Origin: Burkholderia latens
GTDB taxonomy: Bacteria > Pseudomonadota > Gammaproteobacteria > Burkholderiales > Burkholderiaceae
Reading direction: 5' to 3'
Length of the DNA: 64,000 nucleotides
Assembly: GCF_902499045.1 (NCBI RefSeq)
Contig: NZ_CABVPL010000009.1
Location: 109,249 to 173,248, forward strand
Shown piece after piece: positions 44,372 to 53,192 of this stretch (within the stretch, counting starts at the first letter, position 1; each line of letters starts with the position of its first letter). A program made the translations under genes and the position numbers. Under the pieces are notes generated by a model. The model searched no databases. It worked only from the letters and a program-made list of their open reading frames with translations, and was not told where the DNA came from.

Positions 44372-46012
44372 TCAGAAGCCGGCCGCCAGACCGTCCCGCC
44401 GGCTGTCGCTCGCGGCCACGTAGCCGCGGTCGGGATCGTCGGGGTCGAGCCGCCACACGAACTGCCCGGAGCCGAAATCCATGTAAGGATCGTCGATCGA
44501 CTTGATCGTATGGCCGCGCGCGGCGAGCGCGTCGACCGTGTCGCGATTCATCGTCGCCTCGACGTCGAGCGTGAAGTCGCGATTGACCTTCCAGCGCGGC
44601 GCGCAGCACGCGGCCTGCGGCTGCTGCCGGTAGCCGAGCATCCGCACGATGGTCTGCAGATGGCCTTGCGGCTGCATGTCGCCGCCCATCACGCCGAAGC
44701 TCATCACGGCCTCGGTGCGGCCGTTCGCTTCCTCGGTGACGAACGCCGGGATGATCGTGTGGAACGGCCGCTTGCCGCCCGCGACGACGTTCGGCGACGA
44801 CGGATCCATCGAAAAGCCGTGCCCGCGGTTCTGCAATGCAATGCCCGTGCCGGGCACGACGAGCCCCGAACCGAAACCCATGTAGTTGGACTGAATGAAG
44901 CTCACCATCATCCCGCGCTCGTCCGCCGCCGACAGATAGATCGTGCCGCCCGAATGCGGCCGGCCAGCCGCGAAGTGCGTCGCGCGCGTGCGGTCGATCA
45001 GCTTCGCGCGTTCGGCGAGATACGCGTCGTCGAGCATCTGTTCGGGCGTCACATCCATCGCGCGCGGATCGGCGACGTAGCGGTAGACGTCCGCGAACGC
45101 GAGCTTCATCGCCTCGATCTGCAGGTGCTGCGAGTCGGCCGAATCGACCGGCCACTCGGTCACGCCCGCATGCTCGGCGATGCCGAGCGCGATCAGCGCG
45201 GCAATACCCTGTCCGTTCGGCGGGATCTCGTGGATCGTGTGACCGCCGAAACGCTTGCCGATCGGCTCGACCCATTCCGGCCGGTACGTGCGCAGGTCGG
45301 CTTCGGTCAGCGCGCCGCCGCCGTCGCGTGCGAACGCCGCGAGCTGTGCGGCGAGCGCCCCCTCGTAGAACGCGCGCGGGCCGTCCTTCGCGAGCGTGCG
45401 CAGCGTCCGCGCGTGGCCCGGCAGGCACATGCGTTCGCCGACGAGCGGCGCGCGTCCGCGCGGCATGAACGTGTCGGCGAAGCCCGGCAACCCCTGCAGC
45501 TCGGGCACCGCGGCCGCCCACTTGTGCGCGACGATCGGCGGCACCGAATAGCCGCGCTCGGCGATGTCGATCGCCGGTTCGAGCAGGTCCGCGAACGGCA
45601 GCGAGCCGAACTTCGCATGCAGCGCTTCCCACCCGGCGATCACGCCCGGCACCGTGACGGTGTCCCAGCCGCGCGTCGGCTTGATCGCGATCCCGCGTGC
45701 GTCCTCGCCGTGGCGCTTGCGGAAGTAGTCGGGATTCCACGCGGCCGGCGCGACGCCCGACGCGTTCAGCCCGGACAGCCGCTCGCCGTCCCACACGAGC
45801 GCGAACGCGTCGCCGCCGAGCCCGCACGACACCGGCTCGACCACCGTGATCGCGGCCGCGGCGGCCAGCGCCGCATCGACGGCATTGCCGCCCTTCCACA
45901 GCATGCGCAGCCCGGCCTGCGCGGCGAGCGGGTGCGACGTCGACACGACGTTGCGCGCGAACACCGGAATGCGGGTCGTCGGATACGGGTTGTGCCAGTT
46001 GAAGCCAGTCAT
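44372..46012 (-). CDS. ggt: Gamma-glutamyltransferase family protein
   Basis: A 546-residue Ntn-hydrolase of the gamma-glutamyltranspeptidase family, which is cleaved into two subunits by its own nucleophile. Features include STSHPLAAQAGLRMLWKGGNAVDAALAAA, SCGLGGDAFALVWDG, and the likely autocleavage region HSGGTIYLSAAD, where Thr in GGTIY becomes the new N-terminus. The later GHGFSMDPSSPN and GGDMQPQGH are family-like. No signal peptide is seen, so a cytosolic member is likely, and the substrate may not be glutathione. ATG 46012 has GGTGGA upstream; a GTG three codons earlier is weaker. Confidence 0.9.
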   Translation of the reverse strand: MTGFNWHNPYPTTRIPVFARNVVSTSHPLAAQAGLRMLWKGGNAVDAALAAAAAITVVEPVSCGLGGDAFALVWDGERLSGLNASGVAPAAWNPDYFRKRHGEDARGIAIKPTRGWDTVTVPGVIAGWEALHAKFGSLPFADLLEPAIDIAERGYSVPPIVAHKWAAAVPELQGLPGFADTFMPRGRAPLVGERMCLPGHARTLRTLAKDGPRAFYEGALAAQLAAFARDGGGALTEADLRTYRPEWVEPIGKRFGGHTIHEIPPNGQGIAALIALGIAEHAGVTEWPVDSADSQHLQIEAMKLAFADVYRYVADPRAMDVTPEQMLDDAYLAERAKLIDRTRATHFAAGRPHSGGTIYLSAADERGMMVSFIQSNYMGFGSGLVVPGTGIALQNRGHGFSMDPSSPNVVAGGKRPFHTIIPAFVTEEANGRTEAVMSFGVMGGDMQPQGHLQTIVRMLGYRQQPQAACCAPRWKVNRDFTLDVEATMNRDTVDALAARGHTIKSIDDPYMDFGSGQFVWRLDPDDPDRGYVAASDSRRDGLAAGF

Positions 46013-46119
46013 CGGTTCCACCTCGTCGAAAGCTCAATGAACGCGCGGGACGGACGATCCGCGCGCGCGGACAGTCCGCCATTGCAGCGCGATCCGGGCG
46101 ATCGCACAAATTCATTTAT

Positions 46120-46149
46120 CACATGAATCCATGCTCGCTACACATGAAT
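46120..46149. promoter_or_regulatory. CACATGAAT direct repeat, 21 bp apart
   Basis: CACATGAAT occurs at 46120–46128 and again at 46141–46149, in the divergent region between ggt and glpR. The repeat distance is exactly two helical turns, as for an activator or repressor binding a tandem site. No protein can be named. Confidence 0.4.
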
Positions 46150-46235
46150 AACCTGCGGCCGCGCACGGTGCGCCCGTCGAACGCCCTTCGCGCCCTTACA
46201 ATACCCGCTTCGTCTCACGATCCGACCGCCGAGCC

Positions 46236-47015
46236 ATGACCCGAGATCCCCGCCTCACCCTGAACGCGCGCCAGCAGGAATTGCTCGAATGGGTGCAGCG
46301 CGACGGCTTCGTGACCGTCGACGATCTCGCCGCGCACTTCGCGGTCACGCCGCAGACGATCCGCCGCGACGTGAACTGGCTCGCCGACCTGAACCTGCTG
46401 CGCCGCTACCACGGTGGCGCGAGTCTTCCGACCAGCTCGGAAAACGTGTCGTACACCGCGCGCCAGCGGATGTTCCACGACGAGAAACGGCGCATCGCGG
46501 CGCTCGCCGCGTCGCACATCCCCGACCAGGCATCGCTGTTCATCAACCTCGGCACGACGACCGAGGAAGTCGCGCGCGCGCTCAACCGCCATCACGGGCT
46601 GCACGTGATCACGAACAACCTGAACGTCGCGTCGATGATGAGCGGCTACCCCGACTGCGAAGTGCTGATCACGGGCGGCATCGTGCGGCCGTGGGACAAG
46701 GGCATCGTCGGCGAACTCGCGATCGACTTCATTCGCCAGTTCAAGGTCGACTACGCGATCATCGGCACGTCGGCGATCGAGGCCGACGGCACGCTGCGCG
46801 ACTTCGACACGCGCGAGGTGCGCGTCGCCGAGGCCATCATGCAGCATGCGCGCACGGTCTATCTCGTCGCCGACCATTCGAAGGTCGGCCGCCCGGCGCT
46901 GGTGCGCCAGGGCCACCTGAGCCAGGTGCACGCGCTCTTCACCGATAAGCCGCTGCCGCCCGAAATGGCCGACGCGGTCGCCGCCGCGGGCACTCAGGTA
47001 TACGTCGCGGAATGA
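46236..47015 (+). CDS. glpR: DeoR-family glycerol-3-phosphate repressor
   Basis: A 259-residue DeoR-family regulator. The N-terminal HTH (ARQQELLEWVQRDGFVTVDDLAAHFAVTPQTIRRDVNWLADLNLLRRYHGGA) is followed by the sugar-phosphate isomerase-like effector domain (FINLGTTTEEVARAL, HVITNNLNVA, and DHSKVGRPA). The downstream glpD, glpK and glpF genes and an operator matching the GlpR consensus identify it as GlpR, which is released from DNA by glycerol-3-phosphate. It is separated from glpD by two small genes, one on the other strand. Start ATG 46236. Confidence 0.92.
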   Translation: MTRDPRLTLNARQQELLEWVQRDGFVTVDDLAAHFAVTPQTIRRDVNWLADLNLLRRYHGGASLPTSSENVSYTARQRMFHDEKRRIAALAASHIPDQASLFINLGTTTEEVARALNRHHGLHVITNNLNVASMMSGYPDCEVLITGGIVRPWDKGIVGELAIDFIRQFKVDYAIIGTSAIEADGTLRDFDTREVRVAEAIMQHARTVYLVADHSKVGRPALVRQGHLSQVHALFTDKPLPPEMADAVAAAGTQVYVAE

Positions 47016-47317
47016 TCGCCGCGATGCTGCACCGCACCCGAAACTTCAAGTGAAATCAAGAAGTTGACGCGCCGGGCGAACCGCTTGCGGGATGCATCCC
47101 TGTCAAACTGAAAATTAACGGGGCACGATTTGTCGTTGCCCGCGGGCTCGACTAGACTCCAGTTCCCCGGCCCATTCGCTCGACCCGCCCGTGCCAACGC
47201 GTGGACGATTCCGAAGGCCGGCGAATACAGCTTTCCCCCCAAGCCATACCCCGCTGGGTATCGCGCACCGGCGGTCGCGCCGGCCGCGCGGGCAGACCGA
47301 TTGCCATGGAGAGAACG
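47016..47317. other. Intergenic region upstream of a small unknown gene
   Basis: 302 bp after glpR. It contains a good promoter candidate (47130–47158) and an imperfect hairpin around 47121–47141. If the promoter is used, a leader of about 150 bases precedes the small gene at 47318. No coding frame is convincing. Confidence 0.5.
47130..47158 (+). promoter_or_regulatory. Putative sigma-70 promoter of the small gene
   Basis: TTGTCG at 47130–47135 and TAGACT at 47153–47158 are separated by 17 bp. This reads well as a promoter, though by eye only. Confidence 0.45.
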
Positions 47318-47515
47318 ATGCTGAGTCCGCATGAATTCGCCACGCTACTGCTTGTGAAGGACGCCCCGGATCAGGGCGACATGGACAGAGATGAACTCGA
47401 CGCGCTGCTCGAGCAGCAGCTCGTCCGTCTGGAAGGGCTTGGATCGGGGCGCAAATACTGCGTGACCGAAACCGGCGACGCCGCACTGCGATCCATCAAA
47501 TACCGCTATTCGTGA
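47318..47515 (+). CDS. Small conserved protein of unknown function
   Basis: A 65-residue soluble protein (MLSPHEFATLLLVKDAPDQ...) with a winged-helix-like look: LDALLEQQLVRLEGLGSGRKYCVTETGDAALRSI resembles the recognition helix and wing of small MarR/PadR-type DNA-binding domains, though it is too short to assign. Start ATG 47318 has GGAGAG upstream; ATG 47306 is also possible. It lies between glpR and a minus-strand lipoprotein gene. The role in glycerol metabolism, if any, is unknown. Confidence 0.7.
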   Translation: MLSPHEFATLLLVKDAPDQGDMDRDELDALLEQQLVRLEGLGSGRKYCVTETGDAALRSIKYRYS

Positions 47516-47613
47516 AGTCCCGCTGTTCGTGACCCGAGCGCGCCGGCCGGATTCCCGGCCGCGCCGCTTTCTCCGCCCGTCACGTTCGTCCCGCCTCCCG
47601 CAGCTTTTCCGCG

Positions 47614-47982
47614 TCAGCCGCCCCGCAGCGTCGGATCGACCGCGGCCCGCCAGCTGACCGCCTGCGCGCGTGCGCCGTTGAAATAGGCGACCCAGTCCGC
47701 GCGCCCGGCTGCGTCCGGCGCCGCATAGCGCGCCGAAAGTTCGTTTACGAACGCACAATAGTTCGCCTGCGTCAGCCCGCGATACCGTTTCGCGACGTAC
47801 GCGTCGTACAGCGTCGAATAGACCGGCTGCGCGTCCGCGCCCCAGTCGCGCGCGGCGCCGCCGCACGCCGTCTGCAGGTCGACGAACGACGGCGCACGCC
47901 AGTTGCCGGCCAGCGGCGGCGTGCCGGCGCTGCACGCTGCCAGCACGACGGCGCACGCGCCGGCCCACATCCCGATACGCAT
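47614..47982 (-). CDS. Small lipoprotein of unknown function
   Basis: A 122-residue lipoprotein. The signal peptide MRIGMWAGACAVVLAACSAG ends with the lipobox LAAC. The mature part has two more Cys (QTACGG, ANYCAFV) that could form a disulfide in the periplasm, and conserved-looking YVAKRYRGLTQANYCAFVNEL. I do not recognise the family. It lies antisense between the small gene at 47318 and glpD, in the middle of the glp cluster. Confidence 0.75.
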   Translation of the reverse strand: MRIGMWAGACAVVLAACSAGTPPLAGNWRAPSFVDLQTACGGAARDWGADAQPVYSTLYDAYVAKRYRGLTQANYCAFVNELSARYAAPDAAGRADWVAYFNGARAQAVSWRAAVDPTLRGG

Positions 47983-48060
47983 GATTCACCTCGCGAAACG
48001 ATCGATGCCGCCAGTATCGTCCGGGATCGCGCCGCGCGCTACTGGCCCGCTTTTTCGAAC

Positions 48061-48089
48061 TTTACTTTTTCGATTCCGTTCGTTAAATT
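48061..48089 (+). promoter_or_regulatory. Putative glpD promoter
   Basis: TTTACT at 48061–48066 and TAAATT at 48084–48089 are spaced by 17 bp. The -10 overlaps the GlpR operator, as expected for repression. Transcription would begin near 48096. Confidence 0.55.
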
Positions 48090-48104
48090 TCGAATTCGAA
48101 CATT
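48085..48104. promoter_or_regulatory. GlpR operator upstream of glpD
   Basis: AAATTTCGAATTCGAACATT matches the E. coli GlpR consensus (WATKTTCGWWWWCGAACMTW, from memory) at 19 of 20 positions. The core TTCGAATTCGAA is a perfect 12-bp palindrome. Several more TTCG half-sites lie just upstream. It is 53 bp from the glpD start. Confidence 0.85.
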
Positions 48105-48117
48105 TCTTGTTCGCCTA

Positions 48118-48143
48118 TTTCCATCAGACGTTTCCATCAGACG
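48118..48143 (+). repeat. 13-bp tandem duplication in the glpD leader
   Basis: TTTCCATCAGACG occurs twice in direct tandem (48118–48130 and 48131–48143), directly upstream of the glpD RBS (AAGGA). Either a recent slippage duplication or a repeated regulatory element in the leader RNA. Confidence 0.7.
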
Positions 48144-48156
48144 ATAAGGAAGCAGC

Positions 48157-49680
48157 GTGACCCAACCGAATCGCTACGATCTGCTCGTCGTGGGCGGCGG
48201 CATCAACGGCGCGGGCATCGCGCGCGATGCGGCCGGCCGCGGCCTGTCGGTGCTGCTCTGCGAGCAGGACGACCTCGCGTCGCACACGTCGTCGTCCAGC
48301 ACGAAGCTGATTCACGGCGGCCTGCGCTACCTCGAGTACAACGAATTCGGGCTGGTGCGCAAAGCGCTGCAGGAGCGGGAGACGCTGCTGCGCGCGGCGC
48401 CGCACATCATGTGGCCGCTGCGCTTCGTGATGCCGCACATGCCGAACCTGCGGCCGGCGTGGCTGATCCGCATCGGCCTGTTCCTCTACGATCATCTCGC
48501 GAAACGCGAACTGCTGCCCGGCTCGCGCGGCATCGACATGCGCCGCCACGCGGCCGGCAAGCCGCTGATCGATTCGATCAAGCGCGGCTTCGTGTATTCG
48601 GACGGCTGGGTCGACGACGCGCGCCTCGTGGTGCTGAACGCGCTCGACGCGAAGGAACGCGGCGCCGAGATCCTCACGCGCACGAAGCTCGTGTCGGCGG
48701 AGCGCCGCGGCGACGAATGGGAAGCGCGGCTGCAGCATGCGGACGGCTCGATTCGCGTGGTGTACGCGCGCGCGGTCGCGAACGCGGCCGGCCCGTGGGT
48801 CGGCGACGTGCTGCACGGCGCGCTCGGCCGCGGCGCGCATCACAGCGTGCGGCTCGTGAAGGGCAGCCACATCATCACGCGGCGCCTGTTCGAGCACGAT
48901 CACGCGTACATCTTCCAGAACCCGGACAAGCGGATCATTTTCGCGATCCCGTACGAGCACGACTTCACGCTGATCGGCACGACCGACGTCGAATACACGA
49001 GCGATCCCGCGAAGGTCGCGATCGATCGCGACGAGACGCAGTATCTGTGCGACTCGATCAACCGCTACTTCAAGCGCAAGATCTCGCCGGCCGACGTGCA
49101 CTGGACCTATTCGGGCGTGCGCCCGCTGCTCGAGGACGAAAACGCGGCGAACGCGTCGGCGGTCACGCGCGACTATCGCCTCGAGATGGACGACGGCGCC
49201 GGCGCGCCGCTGCTGTCGGTGTTCGGCGGCAAGATCACGACGTTCCGCAAGCTCGCGGAAGAAGCCGGCGACCTGCTGTGCCGCGCGCTCGGCCGCGACG
49301 CGAAAACGTGGACGGCCGGCGCGCCGCTGCCCGGCGGCGACATCGCGAACGCGAAGTTCGACGTGTTCGCCGACGCGTTCGCGAAACGTCACCCGTGGCT
49401 GCCCGCCGCGCTCGCCCGCCGCTATGCACGCGCATACGGCACGCGTGCGGAACGCGTGGTCGACGGCGCGACGTCGCTCGCCGACCTCGGCACCGAAGTC
49501 GCGCCCGGTCTCTTCGACGCCGAACTGCGCTATCTGCGCGACGTCGAATGGGCGACCTGCGCGCGGGACGTACTGTGGCGCCGCTCGAAGCTCGGGTTGC
49601 ACGTTGCGCCGGGCACGCTCGACGCGGTGACGGCCGCGGTCGACGCGTGGTTCGCCGCCGCGCATGCGCCGCACGCGTGA
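48157..49680 (+). CDS. glpD: Aerobic glycerol-3-phosphate dehydrogenase
   Basis: A 507-residue FAD enzyme that oxidises glycerol-3-phosphate to dihydroxyacetone phosphate and passes electrons to ubiquinone at the inner membrane. The dinucleotide-binding motif LLVVGGGINGAGIARDAAGRG is at residues 7–27. The HTSSSSTKLIHGGLRYLEYNEFGLVRKALQER block and VHWTYSGVRPLL with the later FGGKITTFRKLAEE are typical. Start is GTG 48157 with an AAGGA RBS. It is followed by glpK and glpF on the same strand and preceded by the GlpR operator. Confidence 0.97.
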   Translation: MTQPNRYDLLVVGGGINGAGIARDAAGRGLSVLLCEQDDLASHTSSSSTKLIHGGLRYLEYNEFGLVRKALQERETLLRAAPHIMWPLRFVMPHMPNLRPAWLIRIGLFLYDHLAKRELLPGSRGIDMRRHAAGKPLIDSIKRGFVYSDGWVDDARLVVLNALDAKERGAEILTRTKLVSAERRGDEWEARLQHADGSIRVVYARAVANAAGPWVGDVLHGALGRGAHHSVRLVKGSHIITRRLFEHDHAYIFQNPDKRIIFAIPYEHDFTLIGTTDVEYTSDPAKVAIDRDETQYLCDSINRYFKRKISPADVHWTYSGVRPLLEDENAANASAVTRDYRLEMDDGAGAPLLSVFGGKITTFRKLAEEAGDLLCRALGRDAKTWTAGAPLPGGDIANAKFDVFADAFAKRHPWLPAALARRYARAYGTRAERVVDGATSLADLGTEVAPGLFDAELRYLRDVEWATCARDVLWRRSKLGLHVAPGTLDAVTAAVDAWFAAAHAPHA

Positions 49681-49791
49681 TTCGTTTGCAGTTGCAGTAG
49701 CAGTCGCCTGACCGACGTTGATTCACCGACGCGCCGCGTAACATGCGGCGCGCATCACAACTACGCCAATCCACGGATGGAGATGAGAGAC

Positions 49792-51294
49792 ATGCAGGAC
49801 CAGTACATCCTCGCGCTTGACCAGGGCACGACGAGTTCCCGCGCGATGCTGTTCGATCGCCAGGGCAACATCGTGTCGATCGCCCAGAAGGAATTCGAAC
49901 AGATCTACCCGCAACCCGGCTGGGTCGAGCACGACCCGCAGGAAATCTGGTCGACGCAAGCGGGCGTCGCCGCCGAAGCCGTCACGCGCACCGGCCTGAA
50001 CGGCACGTCGATCGCCGCGATCGGCATCACCAACCAGCGCGAGACGACGATCGTCTGGGATCGCGAGACGGGTCAGCCCGTCTACAACGCGATCGTGTGG
50101 CAGGACCGCCGCACCGCCGACTTCTGCGATTCGCTGAAGAAGCAGGGCCTCGAGGCGAAGGTGCGTGCGAAGACCGGCCTGCCGATCGACTCGTACTTCT
50201 CCGCGACGAAGATCCGCTGGATCCTCGACAACGTGCCGGGCGCGCGCGACAAGGCGCGTCAAGGCAAGCTCGCATTCGGCACCGTCGACAGCTGGCTCGT
50301 GTGGAACTTCACGAAGCACGAGCTGCACGTGACCGACGTGACGAACGCGTCCCGCACGATGCTGTTCAACATCCACACGCGCGAGTGGGACAGCGAGCTG
50401 CTCGAACTGCTCGACATCCCGCGCAGCATGCTGCCGGACGTGAAGGCGTCGTCGGAAATCTACGGCCACACGAAGACGACGGTATTCGCGTCGAAGATCC
50501 CGCTTGCCGGCATCGCCGGCGACCAGCACGCGGCGCTGTTCGGCCAGATGTGCACGACGTCGGGCATGGTGAAGAACACCTACGGCACCGGCTGCTTCCT
50601 GATGATGAACACCGGCAACACGCCGATCGAATCGAAGAACAATCTCGTCACGACGATCGCATGGCAGATCGGCGACGACGTGCAGTACGCGCTCGAAGGC
50701 AGCATCTTCATCGCGGGCGCGGTCGTGCAGTGGCTGCGCGACGGCGTCGGCATCATCAAGACGGCCGCCGAAATCGAAGCGCTCGCCGCGAGCGTGCCGC
50801 ACACCGACGGCGTGTATCTGGTGCCGGCGTTCGCGGGCCTCGGCGCGCCGCACTGGAATGCACGCGCACGCGGGTCGGTGTTCGGCGTCACGCGCGGCAC
50901 GACGTCCGCGCACCTCGCGCGCGCGGCGCTCGACGCGATCGCGTACCAGTCGCTCGACGTGCTGGCCGCGATGGAGGCCGACTCGGGCATCAGCATCGGC
51001 GAGCTGCGCGTCGACGGCGGCGCGAGTGCGAACAACCTGCTGATGCAGTTCCAGGCCGACCTGCTCGGCGTCGACGCGGTGCGTCCGCAGATCACCGAGA
51101 CGACCGCGCTCGGCGCGGCGTACCTCGCGGGCCTCGCGATCGGCTACTGGAAGAACCTCGACGAAGTGCGCAGCCAGTGGCAGCTCGATCGCCGTTTCTC
51201 GCCGTCGATGCCCAAGGACCAGGTCGAGCGCTGCATGGCCGGCTGGCAGCGTGCGGTGCGCGCCGCGAAGGCGTGGGCCGACGACGCGCAGTAA
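49792..51294 (+). CDS. glpK: Glycerol kinase
   Basis: A 500-residue FGGY-family kinase that makes sn-glycerol-3-phosphate from glycerol and ATP in the cytosol. Recognisable motifs include [54 protein letters not shown] and [13 protein letters not shown]. The later [24 protein letters not shown] with [13 protein letters not shown] is the FGGY C-terminal signature. ATG 49792 is preferred, with GGAGATGAGAGAC upstream; an ATG five codons earlier is also in frame. It sits 111 bp after glpD and 96 bp before glpF. Confidence 0.97.
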   Translation: MQDQYILALDQGTTSSRAMLFDRQGNIVSIAQKEFEQIYPQPGWVEHDPQEIWSTQAGVAAEAVTRTGLNGTSIAAIGITNQRETTIVWDRETGQPVYNAIVWQDRRTADFCDSLKKQGLEAKVRAKTGLPIDSYFSATKIRWILDNVPGARDKARQGKLAFGTVDSWLVWNFTKHELHVTDVTNASRTMLFNIHTREWDSELLELLDIPRSMLPDVKASSEIYGHTKTTVFASKIPLAGIAGDQHAALFGQMCTTSGMVKNTYGTGCFLMMNTGNTPIESKNNLVTTIAWQIGDDVQYALEGSIFIAGAVVQWLRDGVGIIKTAAEIEALAASVPHTDGVYLVPAFAGLGAPHWNARARGSVFGVTRGTTSAHLARAALDAIAYQSLDVLAAMEADSGISIGELRVDGGASANNLLMQFQADLLGVDAVRPQITETTALGAAYLAGLAIGYWKNLDEVRSQWQLDRRFSPSMPKDQVERCMAGWQRAVRAAKAWADDAQ

Positions 51295-51390
51295 GCATCG
51301 CGGCAGCAACGACAAGCAACCCGAACGAAATACAACAACACCGGCGGACCGCGCAGCGCGCGAGTCCGCCGCGACCTACGAGAGACAAAC

Positions 51391-52107
51391 ATGTCACCTT
51401 ATATTGCTGAATTCATCGGCACCGCCATTCTCGTGCTGCTCGGCAACGGCGCGGTCGCCAACGTGCTGCTTGCGAAGACCAAGGGCAAGGGCGCGGACCT
51501 GATCGTGATCGTGATGGGCTGGGCGATGGCCGTGTTCGTCGCCGTGTACGTGACCGCGTCGTTCAGCGGCGCGCACCTGAATCCGATCGTCACGATCAGC
51601 CTCGCGCTCGCGGGCAAGTTCGCGTGGTCGAAGGTCGGCGGCTACATCGTCGCGCAGATGCTCGGCGGGATGGCCGGCGCGTTGCTCGTGTGGCTCGCGT
51701 ATCGCCAGCACTTCGCGAAGGAAGCCGACGCGGACCTGAAGCTCGCGGTGTTCTGCACGGCGCCCGCGATCCGCAGCACCACGCACAACGTGCTGACCGA
51801 AGCGATCTGCACGTTCGTGCTGATCCTCGGCGTGCTGTATCTCGCGTCGCCGCAGGTCGGCCTCGGTGCGCTCGACGCGCTGCCCGTCGGCCTGCTCGTG
51901 CTCGGCATCGGCATCTCGCTCGGCGGTCCGACCGGCTATGCGATGAGCCCCGCGCGCGACCTGTCGCCGCGGCTGATGCATGCGCTGCTGCCGATTCCGG
52001 GCAAGCGCGACAGCGACTGGCGCTACGCGTGGGTGCCCGTGATCGGGCCGCTGCTCGGCGGCGCCGCGGCGGCCGGGTTGTATCTGCGCCTGCACGCGAT
52101 GGGCTGA
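51391..52107 (+). CDS. glpF: Glycerol facilitator (MIP family) with NPI/SPA motifs
   Basis: A 238-residue inner-membrane channel with about six helices, of the short Bacillus-like GlpF type, that lets glycerol cross into the cell. In aquaglyceroporins two NPA boxes meet in the pore. Here the first is NPI (N64–I66, SGAHLNPIVT) and the second is SPA (S186–A188, AMSPARD); the Arg of the selectivity filter is kept. The C-terminal signature LPIPGKRDSDWRYAWVPVIGPLLGG is that of B. subtilis-type GlpF. It is the third gene of glpD–glpK–glpF. The motif changes may alter selectivity. Confidence 0.9.
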   Translation: MSPYIAEFIGTAILVLLGNGAVANVLLAKTKGKGADLIVIVMGWAMAVFVAVYVTASFSGAHLNPIVTISLALAGKFAWSKVGGYIVAQMLGGMAGALLVWLAYRQHFAKEADADLKLAVFCTAPAIRSTTHNVLTEAICTFVLILGVLYLASPQVGLGALDALPVGLLVLGIGISLGGPTGYAMSPARDLSPRLMHALLPIPGKRDSDWRYAWVPVIGPLLGGAAAAGLYLRLHAMG

Positions 52108-52403
52108 TCGCGGGTTCCATTCGGGCTCAGCCGGAACTCGAGCCCGAGCGTCGGCGCGCGGCCGCGATGGCCGCGCGCCTGCCCTCCTCGTTCTCCGTTT
52201 CGTTTTTCGTTTCGTTCTCCGGCGCGGCCAGCGGTCGCCCGCGGTCGCACCACGCAGGCGGGGCCGATCCGATACGCCGGATCGGCCCGGCGGCGCTGGA
52301 ACAGCGTGCCGAATGCGTTGCCTAACGTCGCGCGGCGCGGCCGGGAAAGCACGTATCATGGCGGGACGCTCGGCGTCGCCGACACCTCCGCTTCTTCACC
52401 ACC

Positions 52404-53090
52404 ATGCTCGATCACCTTATCTGCGACTGCGACGGCGTACTCGTCGACAGCGAAGTCATTGCCGACCGCGTGCTGTTCGAAACGCTGTCCGCCACGTTCC
52501 CGCACCTCGATTTCACCGACGCCGCAAAATCCGCGTTCGGCCAGCAGACGTCGCGCTTTCTCGCCGGGCTCGAAGCGCATTTCGGCATCCGGATGCCCGA
52601 GAACTTCATCGAAACCATCGAGCACAACATCGAGACCGGCCTCGCGCAATCGCTCGCGCCGATCACCGGCGTGCGCGACGCGTTGCTGAAGGTCGAGCTG
52701 CCGGCCGCGGTGGTGTCGAACAGCCGGCTCGCGCGCGTGCGCAGCTCGCTGAAGCGCGCAATGCTCACCGAGATCTTCGGCGATCGCGTGTTCAGTTCCG
52801 AGCAGGTCGCACGGCCGAAGCCCTACCCTGACGTGTACCTGCACGCGGCGCAGACGCTCGGCGTCGCGCCGGCGCGCTGCATCGTCGTCGAGGACAGCGT
52901 GTCTGGCCTGAACGCGGCGCGCGCCGCGGGGATGAAAACGATCGCATTCGTCGGCGCGAGCCACATCCCCGACAACTACGCGGACGCGCTGCGCGCGATG
53001 GGCATCACGCGGATCATGCGAAACATGGACGAACTGCCGGCGCTCGTCGAAGCCGGCATGCGCGGGGAATTCGGCGACGTGCAGTCCTGA
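52404..53090 (+). CDS. HAD-superfamily phosphatase
   Basis: A 228-residue HAD subfamily IA hydrolase. Motif I is LICDCDGVLVDSE (nucleophile Asp followed by acid Asp two residues later), motif II AAVVSNSRLARV, motif III Lys in ARPKPYPDVYLHAA, and motif IV IVVEDSVSGLNAARAAG. The cap domain lies between motif I and II. It probably acts on a small phosphorylated metabolite (phosphoglycolate- or sugar-phosphatase-like, YqaB/GS1-like). Upstream about 297 bp is free of genes. No operon partner is apparent; it is convergent with ribB. Confidence 0.92.
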   Translation: MLDHLICDCDGVLVDSEVIADRVLFETLSATFPHLDFTDAAKSAFGQQTSRFLAGLEAHFGIRMPENFIETIEHNIETGLAQSLAPITGVRDALLKVELPAAVVSNSRLARVRSSLKRAMLTEIFGDRVFSSEQVARPKPYPDVYLHAAQTLGVAPARCIVVEDSVSGLNAARAAGMKTIAFVGASHIPDNYADALRAMGITRIMRNMDELPALVEAGMRGEFGDVQS

Positions 53091-53192
53091 CGAACGGCCG
53101 GGCCTCGGCGGCCAGAACGGCCGGCGGGCGATGCGGGATGCACGTCAGCGGGCGGGCGCATCGGCGCACCCGCCGCTCACGCGGTCAGGCCG

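Noticed and set aside
52108-52403. Repetitive TTTCGTTT stretch after glpF as a terminator
   Set aside because: The T-rich repeats are not preceded by a clear hairpin. It could contribute to termination, but I cannot support it as a site.
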